A stretch of 64,000 nt of DNA from Bifidobacterium dentium JCM 1195 = DSM 20436 (GCF_001042595.1 NZ_AP012326.1:496001-560000), one strand, 5' to 3'. Shown: positions 32,355-43,165, counted from the stretch's first letter. A program made the numbers and translations. The notes: generated by a model from the sequence alone, not told the origin.

Positions 32355-32996
32355 ATGTCTAATCGCACTGCACTGCTGGGTAAGAAGCTCGGTATGTCTC
32401 AGGTCTGGGACGAGAACGGTTTCTTCGTTCCCGTGACCCTCGTTGACGTGTCCACCAACGTGGTGACCGCCGTCAAGTCCGAGGAATCCGATGGCTACAA
32501 GGCCGTTCAGCTTGGCTACGGCCAGGTTGATCCGACCAAGGTGACTAAGCCGCTCGCCGGCCACTTCGCCAAGGCCGGTGTCACCCCGCGTCGTCACCTC
32601 GCCGAGGTCCGCACCGATAATGCCGAAGAGTTCGAGCCGGGTCAGGAGCTGACCGCCGAGCTGTTCCCGGAGGGTACTCTGGTCGACGTGACCGGTACCA
32701 CCAAGGGCAAGGGCTTCGCCGGCACCATCAAGCGTTGGGGCTTCAAGTCCTATCGTCGTACCCACGGCTCTCACAAGAACGAGCGTCGTCCTGGTTCGGT
32801 CGGCGCATGCGCCACTCCGAGCCGTATCCTCAAGGGCAAGCGTATGGCCGGTCGCATGGGTCATGTGACCAACACCGCGCAGAACCTCACCATCGTCTCG
32901 TCGGATGTTGAGAACGGCGTTCTCGCCATCAAGGGCGCCATTCCGGGCCCGAAGGGTGGCATCGTTCTCGTCCGTTCGGCAGTGAAGGGAGCCTGA
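32355..32996 (+). CDS. rplC: 50S ribosomal protein L3
   Basis: 213 aa, normal length. The N-terminus '[16 protein letters not shown]' and the long loop '[34 protein letters not shown]' that reaches the peptidyl-transferase centre are typical. L3 starts large-subunit assembly. GGGAGGAGGG precedes ATG 32355, 17 bp after rpsJ. Confidence 0.98.
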   Translation: MSNRTALLGKKLGMSQVWDENGFFVPVTLVDVSTNVVTAVKSEESDGYKAVQLGYGQVDPTKVTKPLAGHFAKAGVTPRRHLAEVRTDNAEEFEPGQELTAELFPEGTLVDVTGTTKGKGFAGTIKRWGFKSYRRTHGSHKNERRPGSVGACATPSRILKGKRMAGRMGHVTNTAQNLTIVSSDVENGVLAIKGAIPGPKGGIVLVRSAVKGA

Positions 32997-33002
32997 TAAA
33001 TC

Positions 33003-33668
33003 ATGGCAAACGTTACTCTGAACGTCACCGATAAGCAGGGCAAGGCCGCCGGCACCGTTGAGGCACCGGCCGAAATCTTCGGCTTCTCCGCCGAAGAGGT
33101 CCAGTCCCGCATTCCGCTGATCCACCAGGTCGTCGTGGCTCAGCTCGCCGCCGCCCGTCAGGGCACCCACGCCACCAAGACTCGTGGCATGGTTTCCGGC
33201 GGTGGCCGCAAGCCGTGGAAGCAGAAGGGCACCGGTCGTGCTCGTCAGGGCTCCATCCGTGCACCGCAGTGGTACCACGGCGGCACCGTGTTCGGTCCGC
33301 AGCCGCGCGACTACTCCCAGCGCACCCCCAAGAAGATGAAGGCCGCTGCTCTCAAGTACGTGCTTTCCGATCGTGCCAATGCAGGTCACGTGGCAGTCGT
33401 GGACTTCGGTGTCGCCGAAGCCCCGTCCACCAAGGCCGCCATTGCCGCTCTTACCCCGGTGACCGAGAACAAGTTCACCACCGTGGTGCTCTCTCGCGAG
33501 AATGTGAACGAATGGCTCTCCGTTCGTAACATCCCGACCGTTCACCCGATCTTCGCCGATCAGCTCAATACGTACGATGTGGTCACCGCTCAGTACGTTG
33601 TCTTCAGCAAGGAAGGCTTCGACGCCTTCATTGCCGCGAAGACCGAGCCGGCTGCAAAGGAGGCCTGA
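33003..33668 (+). CDS. rplD: 50S ribosomal protein L4
   Basis: 221 aa. '[32 protein letters not shown]' is the exit-tunnel loop, followed by '[23 protein letters not shown]'. L4 is also the autogenous repressor of the S10 operon in enterobacteria; whether it is so here is not shown. It starts 6 bp after rplC. AAGGGAGCC in the end of rplC is its ribosome site. Confidence 0.98.
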   Translation: MANVTLNVTDKQGKAAGTVEAPAEIFGFSAEEVQSRIPLIHQVVVAQLAAARQGTHATKTRGMVSGGGRKPWKQKGTGRARQGSIRAPQWYHGGTVFGPQPRDYSQRTPKKMKAAALKYVLSDRANAGHVAVVDFGVAEAPSTKAAIAALTPVTENKFTTVVLSRENVNEWLSVRNIPTVHPIFADQLNTYDVVTAQYVVFSKEGFDAFIAAKTEPAAKEA

Positions 33669-33673
33669 TTTTC

Positions 33674-33970
33674 ATGGTCGCTATTCACAAGCCCGCACAC
33701 GACATCATCCTCAAGCCTGTCGTTTCCGAGAAGAGCTATGCTCTGTCCGATCGCGGTCAGTACACCTTCGTGGTGGCTCCGAACGCGAACAAGGTGCAGA
33801 TCAAGCAGGCAATCGAAGAGATCTTCAATGTCAAGGTGACGAACGTCAACACCCTCAACCGCGCCGGCAAGCGTCAGCGCACCCGCAACGGTTTCGGCCA
33901 GCGCGTCAATCAGAAGCGCGCCATCGTGACCGTCGCCGAGGGCCAGACCATCGACATCTTTGGTAACTGA
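33674..33970 (+). CDS. rplW: 50S ribosomal protein L23
   Basis: 98 aa, full length. '[18 protein letters not shown]' and '[30 protein letters not shown]' are standard. L23 lies at the tunnel exit and docks trigger factor and SRP. It starts 5 bp after rplD, with AAAGGAGG inside the rplD end. Confidence 0.98.
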   Translation: MVAIHKPAHDIILKPVVSEKSYALSDRGQYTFVVAPNANKVQIKQAIEEIFNVKVTNVNTLNRAGKRQRTRNGFGQRVNQKRAIVTVAEGQTIDIFGN

Positions 33971-34006
33971 AGGCTAGCCGAGAAAAGTTAAAGGAAGAAC
34001 TAGATT

Positions 34007-34837
34007 ATGGCTATCCGCGTTTATAAGCCGACGTCTGCAGGCCGCCGTAACGCGTCCGTCTCGGATTTCTCCGAGCTCACGCGTTCCACGCCTGAGAAGT
34101 CGCTGGTTCGCAAGCTCAGCAAGACCGGCGGTCGTAACTCTTACGGCCGTATGACCTCCCGTCATCGTGGCGGCGGTCACAAGCGCCAGTACCGTCTCAT
34201 CGACTTCAAGCGTTGGGACAAGGACGGCGTGCCGGCAAAGGTCGCTCACATCGAGTACGACCCGAACCGTTCCGCCCGCATCGCACTGCTGCACTATGCA
34301 GATGGTGAGAAGCGCTACATCATTGCTCCGGAAGGCATCAAGCAGGGCGACGTCATCGAGACCGGCGCTCAGGCCGACATCAAGCCGGGCAACAACCTGC
34401 CGCTGCGCAACATCCCGACCGGTACCGTGGTGCACGCCATTGAGCTCCGCCCGCTGGGCGGCGCCAAGATTGCCCGCTCCGCAGGTGCCGCGGTGCAGCT
34501 CGTCGCCAAGGATGGCGCTTACGCCCAGCTGCGTATGCCGTCCGGCGAAATCCGCAACGTGGACGCTCGCTGCCGCGCCACCGTTGGTGAGGTCGGCAAC
34601 TCCGACCACGCCAACATCCAGCTCGGTAAGGCCGGTCGTGCACGTTGGATGGGCAAGCGCCCGATCACCCGTGGTGAGTCCATGAACCCTGTCGATCACC
34701 CGCACGGCGGTCGTACCCGCGGTGGTAAGCCGCCGGTCTCTCCGTGGGGCAAGGGCGAGGTTCGTACCCGCCGTCCGAAGAAGGCTTCGAACAAGATGAT
34801 TGTTCGTCGTCGCCCGAATGGTAAGAACCGTAAGTAA
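34007..34837 (+). CDS. rplB: 50S ribosomal protein L2
   Basis: 276 aa, normal length. '[22 protein letters not shown]' and the C-terminal '[23 protein letters not shown]' with the conserved His of the peptidyl-transferase region are present. AAAGGAAGAA precedes ATG 34007; 36 bp separate it from rplW. Confidence 0.98.
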   Translation: MAIRVYKPTSAGRRNASVSDFSELTRSTPEKSLVRKLSKTGGRNSYGRMTSRHRGGGHKRQYRLIDFKRWDKDGVPAKVAHIEYDPNRSARIALLHYADGEKRYIIAPEGIKQGDVIETGAQADIKPGNNLPLRNIPTGTVVHAIELRPLGGAKIARSAGAAVQLVAKDGAYAQLRMPSGEIRNVDARCRATVGEVGNSDHANIQLGKAGRARWMGKRPITRGESMNPVDHPHGGRTRGGKPPVSPWGKGEVRTRRPKKASNKMIVRRRPNGKNRK

Positions 34838-34852
34838 GGGAGTGTCGAGTAG

Positions 34853-35131
34853 ATGACTCGTAGCATCAAGAAGGGCCCCTTCGTCGACGCCCACCTGCAG
34901 AAGAAAGTCGACGAGCAGAACGAGAAGGGCACGCACAACGTCATCAAGACGTGGTCCCGCCGTTCGATGATCACCCCTGATTTCATCGGACATACCTTCG
35001 CCGTTCACGATGGTCGCAAGCATGTTCCGGTGTTCGTCACCGAATCCATGGTTGGCCACAAGCTCGGTGAGTTCGCCCCGACCAAGACCTTCAAGGGTCA
35101 TGTGAAGGACGACAAGAAGGCACGCCGCTAA
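34853..35131 (+). CDS. rpsS: 30S ribosomal protein S19
   Basis: 92 aa. '[25 protein letters not shown]' to '[17 protein letters not shown]' is the full S19 pattern. It packs in the 30S head against S13. It starts 15 bp after rplB; the ribosome site is AAGGGAGTG, somewhat distant. Confidence 0.98.
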   Translation: MTRSIKKGPFVDAHLQKKVDEQNEKGTHNVIKTWSRRSMITPDFIGHTFAVHDGRKHVPVFVTESMVGHKLGEFAPTKTFKGHVKDDKKARR

Positions 35132-35147
35132 AGGAGAGTAAGGACAC

Positions 35148-35507
35148 ATGGAAGCTAAAGCAATCGCTCGTCACGTCCGCGTGACGCCGCGCAAGGCTCG
35201 CCGTATGGTCGACCTCATCCGAGGCAAGAAGGCGACCGAAGCCATCACCATTCTGAAGTTCGCTCCGCAGGACGCATCTCTTCCGGTGCGTAAGGTCCTG
35301 GAGAGCGCCATCGCGAACGCTCGCGTGAAGGCCGATAAGGCCGGCGAGCCGTTCCGCGAGAACGACCTGGTCGTGAAGGAGACCTATGTGGACGAAGGCG
35401 TGACGCTCAAGCGTTTCCGCGCTCGTGCACAGGGCCGTGCCGCTCGTATCAACAAGCGCACCAGCCACATCACGGTCGTCGTCGCTAGCAAGGAAGGAAA
35501 CCGCTAA
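35148..35507 (+). CDS. rplV: 50S ribosomal protein L22
   Basis: 119 aa, normal. '[21 protein letters not shown]' starts the globular part, and the '[23 protein letters not shown]' hairpin lines the exit tunnel, where macrolide-resistance changes occur. AAAGGAGAGTAAGG precedes ATG 35148. Confidence 0.98.
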   Translation: MEAKAIARHVRVTPRKARRMVDLIRGKKATEAITILKFAPQDASLPVRKVLESAIANARVKADKAGEPFRENDLVVKETYVDEGVTLKRFRARAQGRAARINKRTSHITVVVASKEGNR

Positions 35508-35509
35508 AG

Positions 35510-36313
35510 ATGGGTCAGAAGATCAATCCATTTGGCTATCGCCTGGGCATCACTGAGAACCATCGTTCCAAGTGGTTCTCCGATTCCAACAAGGCCGGCG
35601 AACGCTACCGCGACTTCGTTCTCGAAGATGACGCCATCCGCAAGGCCATGAGCAAGGATCTCGAGCGTGCGGGCGTGTCCCGTATCGTCATCGAGCGTAC
35701 CCGTGACCGCGTGCGTGTGGACATCCACACCGCTCGTCCGGGCATCGTCATCGGCCGCCGTGGCGCCGAGGCTGAGCGCGTTCGCGCCAAGCTCGAGAAG
35801 CTCACCGGCAAGCAGGTCCAGCTCAACATCTTCGAAGTGAAGAACGCCGCACTGGACGCCCAGCTCGTCGCTCAGGGCATCGCCGAGCAGCTGACCAACC
35901 GCGTGACCTTCCGTCGCGCGATGCGTAAGGCTCAGCAGGATGCCATGCGCGCAGGCGCCAAGGGTATCCGCATCAAGCTCTCCGGTCGTCTTGGTGGCGC
36001 CGAAATGAGCCGTTCCGAGTTCTATCGCGAGGGTCGCGTTCCGCTGCAGACCCTGCGCGCCCTGATTGATTACGGCTTCTTCGAGGCCAAGACCACCTAC
36101 GGCCGCATCGGCGTGAAGGTGTGGATCTACAAGGGCGATATGACCGAGCGTGAGTTCGAAGAGCAGCAGGCACAGCAGGGCAACAACCGCCCGGGCCGTC
36201 GCGGCGATCGCCGTCCGCGTCGTGGCCAGCGCAATGCCGCCCCGCAGCAGAACGCCGCAGCCGAGGCTCCGGCCGCCGCTGAGGCTCCTGCCGCAACGGA
36301 AACGAAGGAGTGA
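35510..36313 (+). CDS. rpsC: 30S ribosomal protein S3 with Ala/Pro/Glu tail
   Basis: 267 aa, longer than E. coli S3 (233). The KH domain ('[21 protein letters not shown]') and the second domain ('[26 protein letters not shown]') are normal. After residue 215 come an Arg-rich segment ([12 protein letters not shown]) and a disordered tail '[19 protein letters not shown]'. S3 and S4/S5 form the mRNA entry. AAGGAAGGAAACC precedes ATG 35510, and only 2 bp separate it from rplV. The tail resembles that of L17 in this window. Confidence 0.98.
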   Translation: MGQKINPFGYRLGITENHRSKWFSDSNKAGERYRDFVLEDDAIRKAMSKDLERAGVSRIVIERTRDRVRVDIHTARPGIVIGRRGAEAERVRAKLEKLTGKQVQLNIFEVKNAALDAQLVAQGIAEQLTNRVTFRRAMRKAQQDAMRAGAKGIRIKLSGRLGGAEMSRSEFYREGRVPLQTLRALIDYGFFEAKTTYGRIGVKVWIYKGDMTEREFEEQQAQQGNNRPGRRGDRRPRRGQRNAAPQQNAAAEAPAAAEAPAATETKE

Positions 36314-36321
36314 GCTGAGAA

Positions 36322-36741
36322 ATGCTTATCCCAAAGAGAACCAAGTATCGTAAGCAGCACCGTCCGGTCCGCCGTGGCATGTCCAAGGGCGGCAATGAAA
36401 TCGCTTTCGGCGATTTCGGTATCCAGGCTCTGGCTCCGGCTTATGTGACCAACCGCCAGATCGAGGCCGCTCGTATCGCCATGACCCGCTACATCAAGCG
36501 TGGTGGCCGCGTGTGGATCACGATCTTCCCGGATCGTCCGCTGACCAAGAAGCCGCTGGGCACCCGAATGGGTTCCGGTAAGGGTACTCCGGAATTCTGG
36601 ATCGCCAACGTCCGCCCGGGTCGCGTTATGTTCGAAATCGGCGGCGTGTCCGAGGAAGTCGCTCGCGAGGCTCTGCGCCGCGCAATCGACAAGCTCCCCA
36701 TGAAGTGCCGTGTTATTGCTCGTGAAGGCGGTGACATCTGA
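36322..36741 (+). CDS. rplP: 50S ribosomal protein L16
   Basis: 139 aa. '[25 protein letters not shown]' and '[34 protein letters not shown]' are the L16 signatures near the A-site tRNA. The start overlaps nothing, but its stop TGA shares one base with the ATG of rpmC, so the two are coupled. Confidence 0.98.
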   Translation: MLIPKRTKYRKQHRPVRRGMSKGGNEIAFGDFGIQALAPAYVTNRQIEAARIAMTRYIKRGGRVWITIFPDRPLTKKPLGTRMGSGKGTPEFWIANVRPGRVMFEIGGVSEEVAREALRRAIDKLPMKCRVIAREGGDI

Positions 36742-36998
36742 TGGCAGTCGGAACTGCAGACTACACCATGAAGAATCTGAACGAGAAGACCAACGAGGAG
36801 ATTGAGGGCTTCCTCAAGAAGTCCAAGGAAGAGCTGTTCAACCTGCGCTTCCAGTCCGCCACTGGTCAGCTCGAAAACACCGCCCGCCTCAAGGCGGTCA
36901 AGCACGACATCGCCAGGATGTACACCATCCTGCGCGAACGTGAGCTCGGCATCAGCCAGGCCCCCGAGGCGACCGAAACGAAAGCTGAGGAGAAGTAA
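36741..36998 (+). CDS. rpmC: 50S ribosomal protein L29
   Basis: 85 aa, about 20 longer than usual. The core is '[34 protein letters not shown]', with a C-terminal Glu/Ala-rich extra '[14 protein letters not shown]'. L29 flanks the tunnel exit beside L23. The ATG overlaps the rplP stop by one base. The last base of its TAA is the first of the rpsQ ATG. Confidence 0.97.
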   Translation: MAVGTADYTMKNLNEKTNEEIEGFLKKSKEELFNLRFQSATGQLENTARLKAVKHDIARMYTILRERELGISQAPEATETKAEEK

Positions 36999-37258
36999 TG
37001 GCTGAAGAGCGTAACTTCCGCAAGGTTCGTCGCGGTTACGTCGTGTCCGATAAGATGGACAAGACGATTTCCGTCGAGCTCGAGCAGCGTTCGACCCACC
37101 CGCTGTATGGCAAGGTCGTTCGTTCTACTCGTACGGTCAAGGTCCATGATGAACACAACGACGCGCATATTGGCGACCTCGTGAGTATTATGGAGACTCG
37201 GCCCCTGAGCAAGACCAAGCGTTGGCGTCTCGAGAGCATTATCGAGCGCGCTAAGTAA
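36998..37258 (+). CDS. rpsQ: 30S ribosomal protein S17
   Basis: 86 aa. '[34 protein letters not shown]' and '[27 protein letters not shown]' are typical. It is the last gene of the S10 segment; a 12-bp hairpin (37284-37312) and 87 bp separate it from rplN. Ribosome site: GAGGAG in the end of rpmC. Confidence 0.98.
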   Translation: MAEERNFRKVRRGYVVSDKMDKTISVELEQRSTHPLYGKVVRSTRTVKVHDEHNDAHIGDLVSIMETRPLSKTKRWRLESIIERAK

Positions 37259-37283
37259 ATAAGTTCGGCAAGGCTCCGTGAGT

Positions 37284-37312
37284 CACCCCGCCTGCTTCAA
37301 GCAGGCGGGGTG
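37284..37312 (+). terminator. hairpin between rpsQ and rplN (S10/spc boundary)
   Basis: A perfect 12-bp GC-rich stem (37284-37295 with 37301-37312) and loop TTCAA. There is no T-tract (CTTGGGG follows), so partial termination or RNA processing is likely. Confidence 0.6.
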
Positions 37313-37345
37313 CTTGGGGAGAACCAGCTCGGCTAAGGAGAATCA

Positions 37346-37714
37346 ATGATTCAGCAGGAAACGCGGCTTCATGTCGCCGACAACACGGGTGCGAAGGAAA
37401 TCCTCGCCATCCGAGTGCTCGGCGGATCGAAGCGACGCTATGCCGGCATCGGCGACGTGATCGTCGCCTCCGTCAAGGACGCCATTCCTGGCGGGTCGGT
37501 CAAGAAGGGCGACGTCGTCAAGGCTGTCGTCGTCCGTACTGTCAAGGAGCACCGTCGTGTGGACGGCTCCTACATCAAGTTCGACGAGAACGCCGCCGTC
37601 ATTCTCGGCTCCGGCCGTGAACCGAAGGGCACTCGTATCTTCGGACCGGTCGGTCGTGAACTGCGCGACAAGCGCTTCATGAAGATCGTGTCCCTCGCCC
37701 CGGAGGTGATCTGA
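37346..37714 (+). CDS. rplN: 50S ribosomal protein L14
   Basis: 122 aa, exact family length. '[37 protein letters not shown]' opens it and '[28 protein letters not shown]' closes it. L14 binds RsfS, a silencing factor. It begins the spc segment, with TAAGGAG before ATG 37346. Confidence 0.98.
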   Translation: MIQQETRLHVADNTGAKEILAIRVLGGSKRRYAGIGDVIVASVKDAIPGGSVKKGDVVKAVVVRTVKEHRRVDGSYIKFDENAAVILGSGREPKGTRIFGPVGRELRDKRFMKIVSLAPEVI

Positions 37715-37715
37715 C

Positions 37716-38051
37716 ATGGTAGCCAAGATCAAGAGCGGCGACCTGGTCAAGGTCATCCGCGGCAAGGACCGCGGCAAGGAAGGCACCGTCAAGCAGGTGC
37801 TCAAGGACGACCGTCTGATCGTCGAAGGCGTGCAGATCGTCAAGAAGCACGTGCGCGCCACGCAGCAGGGCCAGCAGGCCGGCATCGTGGCTGTCGAGGC
37901 TCCGATTCATCGCTCCAATGTGATGGTCATCGATCCGGAGACCAAGCAGCCGACCCGCGTGGGCGTCATCGTGAAGGAAGAGGCTCGTGACGGCAAGGTG
38001 AAGACCGTGCGCGTGCGTGTCGCCAAGAAGTCCGGAAAGGAGCTGGCATGA
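37716..38051 (+). CDS. rplX: 50S ribosomal protein L24
   Basis: 111 aa. The KOW motif '[40 protein letters not shown]' is clear. It is one of two assembly-initiator proteins. GGAGGTG at the end of rplN is its ribosome site, and its ATGA stop overlaps the start of rplE. Confidence 0.98.
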   Translation: MVAKIKSGDLVKVIRGKDRGKEGTVKQVLKDDRLIVEGVQIVKKHVRATQQGQQAGIVAVEAPIHRSNVMVIDPETKQPTRVGVIVKEEARDGKVKTVRVRVAKKSGKELA

Positions 38052-38620
38052 CCGATACCACTGTCGAAGCGCCGGCAACTCCGCGCTTGAAGCAGAAGTA
38101 CATCGAGCAGATCGTGCCGGAGCTGGAGAAGGAATTCAACTACTCCAACCCGATGCAGGTTGCTCGTGTCCAGAAGGTCGTCGTCTCCATGGGCGTCGGT
38201 GCCGCGGCTCGCGACTCCAAGCTCATCGAAGGCGCCGTCAAGGATCTCACCCTGATCACCGGCCAGAAGCCGAAGATCACCAAGGCCAAGAAGTCCGTCG
38301 CACAGTTCCACCTGCGCGAAGGCCAGGCCATCGGCGCCTATGTCACCCTGCGTGGCGAGCGCATGTGGGAGTTCCTGGATCGCCTGCTGACCCTCGCTCT
38401 GCCGCGTATCCGCGATTTCCGTGGCATCAACGGCAACCAGTTCGATGGTCAGGGCAACTACAACTTTGGCCTCACCGAGCAGTCCATGTTCCATGAGATC
38501 GATCCGGATTCGATCGACCACCAGCGTGGCATGGACATCACCGTGGTGACCAGCACCAAGGACGACAAGGAAGCAAGCGCGCTGCTCAAGCACCTCGGCT
38601 TCCCCTTCAAGGAGAACTGA
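38048..38620 (+). CDS. rplE: 50S ribosomal protein L5
   Basis: 190 aa. '[34 protein letters not shown]' and '[35 protein letters not shown]' are signatures. L5 binds 5S rRNA and the P-site tRNA T-loop. A 4-base ATGA overlap with rplX couples translation. Confidence 0.98.
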   Translation: MTDTTVEAPATPRLKQKYIEQIVPELEKEFNYSNPMQVARVQKVVVSMGVGAAARDSKLIEGAVKDLTLITGQKPKITKAKKSVAQFHLREGQAIGAYVTLRGERMWEFLDRLLTLALPRIRDFRGINGNQFDGQGNYNFGLTEQSMFHEIDPDSIDHQRGMDITVVTSTKDDKEASALLKHLGFPFKEN

Positions 38621-38621
38621 T

Positions 38622-38807
38622 ATGGCAAAAACCGCTCTTAAGAACAAGGCGGCCGCTAAGCCGAAGTTCAAGGTGCGCGCGTACACGCGCTGCCAGGTCT
38701 GCGGTCGTCCCCACTCCGTCTACCGCAAGTTCGGCCTGTGCCGCATTTGCCTTCGTGAGAAGGCCCACCGCGGCGAGCTGCCCGGCGTTACGAAGTCCAG
38801 TTGGTAA
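38622..38807 (+). CDS. rpsZ: 30S ribosomal protein S14, zinc type
   Basis: 61 aa, the short zinc-binding form. '[41 protein letters not shown]' holds the two CxxC pairs. It starts one base after rplE. AAGGAG lies in the rplE end. An 84-bp gap with possible small hairpins follows before rpsH. Confidence 0.97.
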   Translation: MAKTALKNKAAAKPKFKVRAYTRCQVCGRPHSVYRKFGLCRICLREKAHRGELPGVTKSSW

Positions 38808-38891
38808 ATATCGACGCTGAAGGTCCGCGGCCCGATCGCCATTAAGGCGTGAGGGCGGCGGAAACCATGGCGAGAAAGGGCGTTAGCCCAA

Positions 38892-39290
38892 ATGACAATG
38901 ACAGATCCGATCGCAGACATGCTTACGCGTCTGCGTAATGCGAGCGCGGCAAAGCACGAGACCGTGGATATGCCGTACTCCAAGTTCAAGGCGAACATCG
39001 CCGAGATCCTGAAGCGTGAAGGCTACATCAAGGACTTCACCGCCAAGGAAGCCAAGGTCGGCCAGACTCTCGAGGTCACCCTCAAGTATGGCCCGAACGG
39101 CGAGCGTTCCATTCAGGGCATCAAGCGTATCTCCAAGCCGGGCCTGCGTCGTTACGCAAAGTCCGATGCTCTGCCGATGCCGCTCGGTGGCCTTGGCATC
39201 GCAATCATCTCGACTAGCTCGGGACTGCTGACCCAGAAGGAATGCCTCGACCGAGGCATCGGCGGCGAAATCGTCGCTTTCGTTTGGTGA
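38892..39290 (+). CDS. rpsH: 30S ribosomal protein S8
   Basis: 132 aa, normal. '[42 protein letters not shown]' and '[33 protein letters not shown]' are standard. S8 is the repressor of the spc operon in E. coli. The start is ATG 38892; a second ATG two codons later is possible. Ribosome site GAGAAAGGG, 11 nt away. Confidence 0.97.
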   Translation: MTMTDPIADMLTRLRNASAAKHETVDMPYSKFKANIAEILKREGYIKDFTAKEAKVGQTLEVTLKYGPNGERSIQGIKRISKPGLRRYAKSDALPMPLGGLGIAIISTSSGLLTQKECLDRGIGGEIVAFVW

Positions 39291-39307
39291 GAAAGGAGAG
39301 CTGAAAC

Positions 39308-39847
39308 ATGGCATCGCATATTGGTAAGCTCCCCGTCGCCATTCCTGCTGGCGTGGAAGTCAAGATTGACGGTCAGTCCTTCAGCGCCAAGGGCGCCAAG
39401 GGCTCCGATTCCTACGAGATTCCGGAAGGCATCACCGCGAACGTCGAAGGCAACGAGATTGTTCTCGTCCCGGTCGACGATCTGCGTCCGACCCGTGCAA
39501 AGCACGGTCTGGCCCGCTCCATCATCGCGAGCATGGTCAAGGGCGTGCACGAAGGCTATGCCAAGACTCTGGAAATCGTCGGTACCGGTTACCGTGCCCA
39601 GATGAAGGGCAAGGGCATCGAGTTCTCCCTCGGTTATTCCCACACCATCACTGTCGAGCCGCCGGCCGGCATCGAGTTCGAACTGCCGAACCCGAACCAG
39701 GTGATCGTCAAGGGCATCGACAAGCAGGCTGTCGGCCAGTGCGCCGCAAACATCCGCAAGCTTCGCGCTCCGGAACCGTACAAGGGCAAGGGCATCAAGT
39801 ACTCGGATGAACACATCCTGCGCAAGGCTGGAAAGGCTGGTAAGTGA
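39308..39847 (+). CDS. rplF: 50S ribosomal protein L6
   Basis: 179 aa. '[30 protein letters not shown]' and '[27 protein letters not shown]' are L6 motifs, with '[26 protein letters not shown]' at the end. It supports the factor-binding region. AAAGGAGAG precedes ATG 39308. Confidence 0.98.
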   Translation: MASHIGKLPVAIPAGVEVKIDGQSFSAKGAKGSDSYEIPEGITANVEGNEIVLVPVDDLRPTRAKHGLARSIIASMVKGVHEGYAKTLEIVGTGYRAQMKGKGIEFSLGYSHTITVEPPAGIEFELPNPNQVIVKGIDKQAVGQCAANIRKLRAPEPYKGKGIKYSDEHILRKAGKAGK

Positions 39848-39848
39848 T

Positions 39849-40220
39849 ATGAGCGTCCAGATTTTCGGTAAGGGCAAGAAGGTCGCACTCCAGCGTCGTC
39901 ACGCTCGTCTGCGCAAGCGCATCAGCGGTACCCCGGAGCGTCCGCGCCTGGTGGTCTCCCGTTCCAACCGTCACATGGTTGCCCAGATCATCGATGACAC
40001 CAAGGGTGTCACTCTGGTGAGCGAATCCACTCTGATGAGCGACTTCGCTGGTTTCCAGGGCACCAAGACCGAAGCCGCCAAGAAGGTCGGCGAACTGATT
40101 GCCAAGAAGGCTCAGGACGCTGGCATCACCGCAGTGGTGTTCGACCGTGGTGGCAACAAGTATCATGGCCGCGTCGCAGCTGTCGCTGAAGGCGCCCGCG
40201 AGGGAGGTCTGGCACTGTGA
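39849..40220 (+). CDS. rplR: 50S ribosomal protein L18
   Basis: 123 aa from ATG 39849, one base after the rplF stop. '[35 protein letters not shown]' and '[30 protein letters not shown]' are typical of this 5S-rRNA-binding protein. It overlaps the GTG of rpsE by four bases. Confidence 0.98.
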   Translation: MSVQIFGKGKKVALQRRHARLRKRISGTPERPRLVVSRSNRHMVAQIIDDTKGVTLVSESTLMSDFAGFQGTKTEAAKKVGELIAKKAQDAGITAVVFDRGGNKYHGRVAAVAEGAREGGLAL

Positions 40221-40948
40221 GCGACAACGAAAAGGAAACCCAAGTGGCTGAAGAAACTCAGAACACTCAGGCTACTGCCGAGACCAACAACGAGGACCGC
40301 AAGTCCCGTCGTGGTCAGCGCGGTGAGGGTCGTCGTGGCGAGCGTCGCAATCGTCGTGAGGAATCTCACGAGAACGAGATGCTCGATCGCGTGGTGACCA
40401 TCAACCGTGTGTCCAAGACCCATAAGGGTGGCCGTACGTTCAGCTTCGCCGCCCTCGTGGTGGTCGGCGACGGCAACGGCACCGTGGGCGTCGGTTATGG
40501 CAAGTCCCGCGAGGTCCCGGCTGCAATCGCCAAGGGCCAGCTGGATGCCAAGAAGCACATGTTCACCGTTCCGCGCGTCAAGGGCACCGTCACCCATCCG
40601 GTGATCGGCCACGATGCCGCCGGTACCGTGCTGCTGCGCCCGGCTGCTCCGGGTACCGGCGTTATCGCCGGTGGCGCTGTCCGTGCAGTCATGGAATGCG
40701 CTGGCATCACCGACGTCCTCACCAAGTCGATGGGTTCCGCCACCGCCGTTAACGTGGTGCGTGCTACCGTCGATGCTCTCAAGAAGCTTGAAGAGCCGGA
40801 AGAGATCGCAGCCCGTCGTGGCATGTCCCTCGAAGAGGTGGCTCCGGACGCCCTGCTGCGTGCTCGCGCCGAAGGCATCGCCGAGGCTCGCAAGGCTCGC
40901 GAAGAGGCACAGGCCAAGGCCGCTGCCGCTCAGAAGGACGGTGAGTGA
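40217..40948 (+). CDS. rpsE: 30S ribosomal protein S5 with N-terminal extension
   Basis: 243 aa, longer than E. coli S5 (167). An acidic then Arg-rich extension of about 60 residues ([20 protein letters not shown]...) precedes '[26 protein letters not shown]', the dsRNA-binding domain. '[27 protein letters not shown]' is the second domain, and an Ala/Glu-rich end follows. GTG 40217 overlaps the rplR stop. S5 is the classical substrate of RimJ, a relative of which is encoded at 2171. Confidence 0.97.
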   Translation: MSDNEKETQVAEETQNTQATAETNNEDRKSRRGQRGEGRRGERRNRREESHENEMLDRVVTINRVSKTHKGGRTFSFAALVVVGDGNGTVGVGYGKSREVPAAIAKGQLDAKKHMFTVPRVKGTVTHPVIGHDAAGTVLLRPAAPGTGVIAGGAVRAVMECAGITDVLTKSMGSATAVNVVRATVDALKKLEEPEEIAARRGMSLEEVAPDALLRARAEGIAEARKAREEAQAKAAAAQKDGE

Positions 40949-41130
40949 TGACTAACCTGAACATCAAGCTGCACCACGGTCTGGTGAACTCCACTCCGAA
41001 GCAGCGTGCTGCGGCTCAGACTCTGGGCCTGAACAAGATTGGCAAGACCGTGACCCGCGAGGATACTCCGGCCCTTCGTGGCCAGCTGCTCGTGTTGCGT
41101 CACCTGATCACCGTTGAGGAGGCTGACTGA
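40948..41130 (+). CDS. rpmD: 50S ribosomal protein L30
   Basis: 60 aa from ATG 40948, overlapping the rpsE stop by one base; GTG 40945 just before is in frame but less likely. '[32 protein letters not shown]' is the L30 pattern. Confidence 0.96.
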   Translation: MTNLNIKLHHGLVNSTPKQRAAAQTLGLNKIGKTVTREDTPALRGQLLVLRHLITVEEAD

Positions 41131-41132
41131 TT

Positions 41133-41579
41133 ATGGCAGATATTCTACAGATGCATGACCTGAAGCCGGCTCCGGGCGCCAAGAGGGATCGCATTCGCGT
41201 CGGCCGTGGTGAAGGCTCCAAGGGTAAGACCTCGGGCCGTGGCGACAAGGGCACCAAGAAGCGTTACCAGGTTCGCCCTGGCTTCGAAGGTGGCCAGCTG
41301 CCGCTGTACATGCGCCTTCCGAAGCTGCGTGGCTTCAAGAGCCCGTTCAAGAAGGAATATCAGGTCGTCAACGTTGCGGCTCTCGCGGAACTGTTCCCGC
41401 AGGGCGGCGAAATCACCGTTGCCGATCTGGTCGCCAAGGGTGCTGTCCGTAAGGGCCAGCCGGTCAAGGTCCTGGGCGATGGCGAGATTTCGGTTGCGTT
41501 CACCATCAAGGGTGTCAAGGCTTCCGCTTCCGCCAAGGCCAAGATCGAGGCCGCAGGCGGCTCCATTTCCGAGGACTGA
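41133..41579 (+). CDS. rplO: 50S ribosomal protein L15
   Basis: 148 aa. '[35 protein letters not shown]' and '[20 protein letters not shown]' are L15 motifs. TTGAGGAGG lies before ATG 41133. It closes the spc segment: a 21-bp perfect hairpin follows and secY starts 227 bp later. Confidence 0.98.
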   Translation: MADILQMHDLKPAPGAKRDRIRVGRGEGSKGKTSGRGDKGTKKRYQVRPGFEGGQLPLYMRLPKLRGFKSPFKKEYQVVNVAALAELFPQGGEITVADLVAKGAVRKGQPVKVLGDGEISVAFTIKGVKASASAKAKIEAAGGSISED

Positions 41580-41609
41580 TTCCACGGAGTGAAGCTGACT
41601 TAGGTTTAC

Positions 41610-41655
41610 ATGAGTGAGGCTTCTCCCACATGATTGTGGGAGAAGCCTCACTCAT
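41610..41655 (+). terminator. 21-bp terminator between rplO and secY
   Basis: A perfect 21-bp stem (41610-41630 with 41635-41655) with loop TGAT, followed by TTCGTGG. The stem is unusually long and separates secY-adk from the spc genes. Confidence 0.85.
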
Positions 41656-41739
41656 TTCGTGGGCCGGTTCCGGGCCACGAAAAAAATAAAAAACAGACAA
41701 AGGGTGGAAAAATCCACATATCGGTAGACGCCGTACGCT

Positions 41740-41759
41740 AGACTCGTGCGGTAGAGTCT
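41740..41759 (+). other. small dyad upstream of secY
   Basis: AGACTC (41740-41745) and GAGTCT (41754-41759) around 8 nt, 48 bp before the secY start and next to TACGCT (41734-41739), a possible -10. It may be a leader hairpin of a secY-specific transcript. Confidence 0.35.
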
Positions 41760-41806
41760 GTTTTGCATGGGTGCGCGGGCGCGCACGTCGTTGGAAGGAA
41801 TCCCAG

Positions 41807-43144
41807 TTGAGGACGTTAATCCAGGCCTTCAAGACCAAGGAGTTGAGGAATAAGATCCTCTTCACCCTTGGCATCATCATCATCTATCGTGTTGGTTCAT
41901 TCGTCCCGACCCCTGGTGTCGACTATACGGTCGTGCAGCAGTGCGTCGGCAAGATGAGCAGCACGTCCGAAAACTTCATCGGCCTGGTGAACCTCTTCTC
42001 CGGCGGTGCAATGTTGCAGCTGTCCATTTTCGCGCTGGGCGTCATGCCGTACATCACCGCATCCATCGTCATCCAGTTGCTGCGTGTGGTGATTCCCCGC
42101 TTCGAGGCCCTGCACAAGGAAGGTCAGTCCGGTGAGGCCAAGCTGACCCAGTACACCCGTTACCTGACCATCGGTCTGGCGGTGCTGCAGTCCACCACCA
42201 TTCTGGTGACCGCACGCTCCGGCGCGTTGTTCAACTACCAGTGCTCCCAGGTCGTGCCCGACGGTTCCGTGTGGAACCTTCTGGTCATGGTGCTCATCAT
42301 GACCGGCGGTACCGGTCTGATCATGTGGATGGCCGAGTTGATCACCGACAAGGGTCTTGGACAGGGCATGTCCATCCTTATCTTCATGTCCATCTGCTCC
42401 GGCTTCCTGCCGCAGCTATGGGAGATTGGCTGGGGCACCAAGGGCACCGACGGCAACTGGGGCAAGTTCGCCACCGTCGTAGGTGTGCTGCTCGTCATCA
42501 TGATTCTTGTCGTGTACGTGGAACTTTCCCAGCGCCGTATCCCGGTGCAGTACACCCGCCGCATGATCGGACGTAAGATGTACGGTGGCTCCTCCACCTA
42601 CCTGCCGCTGAAAATCAATATGTCCGGCGTCATTCCGCCGATTTTCGCATCCTCCATCCTGGCCATCCCGACCCTGATCGCGCAGTTCGGCAATTCGGAC
42701 CAGTCTTGGGTCAAGTGGATCAACTCCAATCTGGCCAACACCACCTCCGTGTGGTACATCGCCTTGTACGCGCTGATGATCGTGTTCTTCTGCTTCTTCT
42801 ATACGGAGATCACGTTCAACCCCGATGAGACCGCTGACAACATGAAGCAATACGGTGGCTTCATCCCGGGCATCCGCGCCGGCAGTGCCACCAGCCGCTA
42901 CCTCAACTACGTGATGAACCGACTGAATACCGTCGGCGCCGTCTACCTGCTGTTCGTGGCACTCATCCCGACGGTTCTCATCATGGCGCTGAATCTCAAT
43001 ACCAAGCTGCCGTTCGGCGGCACCACCATCCTAATCATCGCGGGTGTCGGCCTCGATACCCTGCGTCAGGCCAAGGCCCAGACCGAGCAGTTCCAGTATG
43101 CGGGCTTCCTGTTCGAGGGCACTGACCACCAAGAGGGCAAGTAA
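41807..43144 (+). CDS. secY: protein translocase subunit SecY
   Basis: 445 aa from a TTG start at 41807, with GGAAGGA 8 nt upstream. Ten TM helices form the Sec channel. 'TLIQAFKTKELRNKILFTLGIIIIYRVGSFVPTPGVDY' is the N-terminus and plug region begins after 'GLVNLFSGGAMLQLSIFALGVMPYITASIVIQLL'. 'PIQYTRRMIG'-like (here PVQYTRRMIG) is the cytosolic loop 5 motif touching SecA. It is followed by adk after 21 bp. The usual map gene is missing from the segment. Confidence 0.97.
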   Translation: MRTLIQAFKTKELRNKILFTLGIIIIYRVGSFVPTPGVDYTVVQQCVGKMSSTSENFIGLVNLFSGGAMLQLSIFALGVMPYITASIVIQLLRVVIPRFEALHKEGQSGEAKLTQYTRYLTIGLAVLQSTTILVTARSGALFNYQCSQVVPDGSVWNLLVMVLIMTGGTGLIMWMAELITDKGLGQGMSILIFMSICSGFLPQLWEIGWGTKGTDGNWGKFATVVGVLLVIMILVVYVELSQRRIPVQYTRRMIGRKMYGGSSTYLPLKINMSGVIPPIFASSILAIPTLIAQFGNSDQSWVKWINSNLANTTSVWYIALYALMIVFFCFFYTEITFNPDETADNMKQYGGFIPGIRAGSATSRYLNYVMNRLNTVGAVYLLFVALIPTVLIMALNLNTKLPFGGTTILIIAGVGLDTLRQAKAQTEQFQYAGFLFEGTDHQEGK

Positions 43145-43165
43145 AGAAAGGGAATATCAACGATT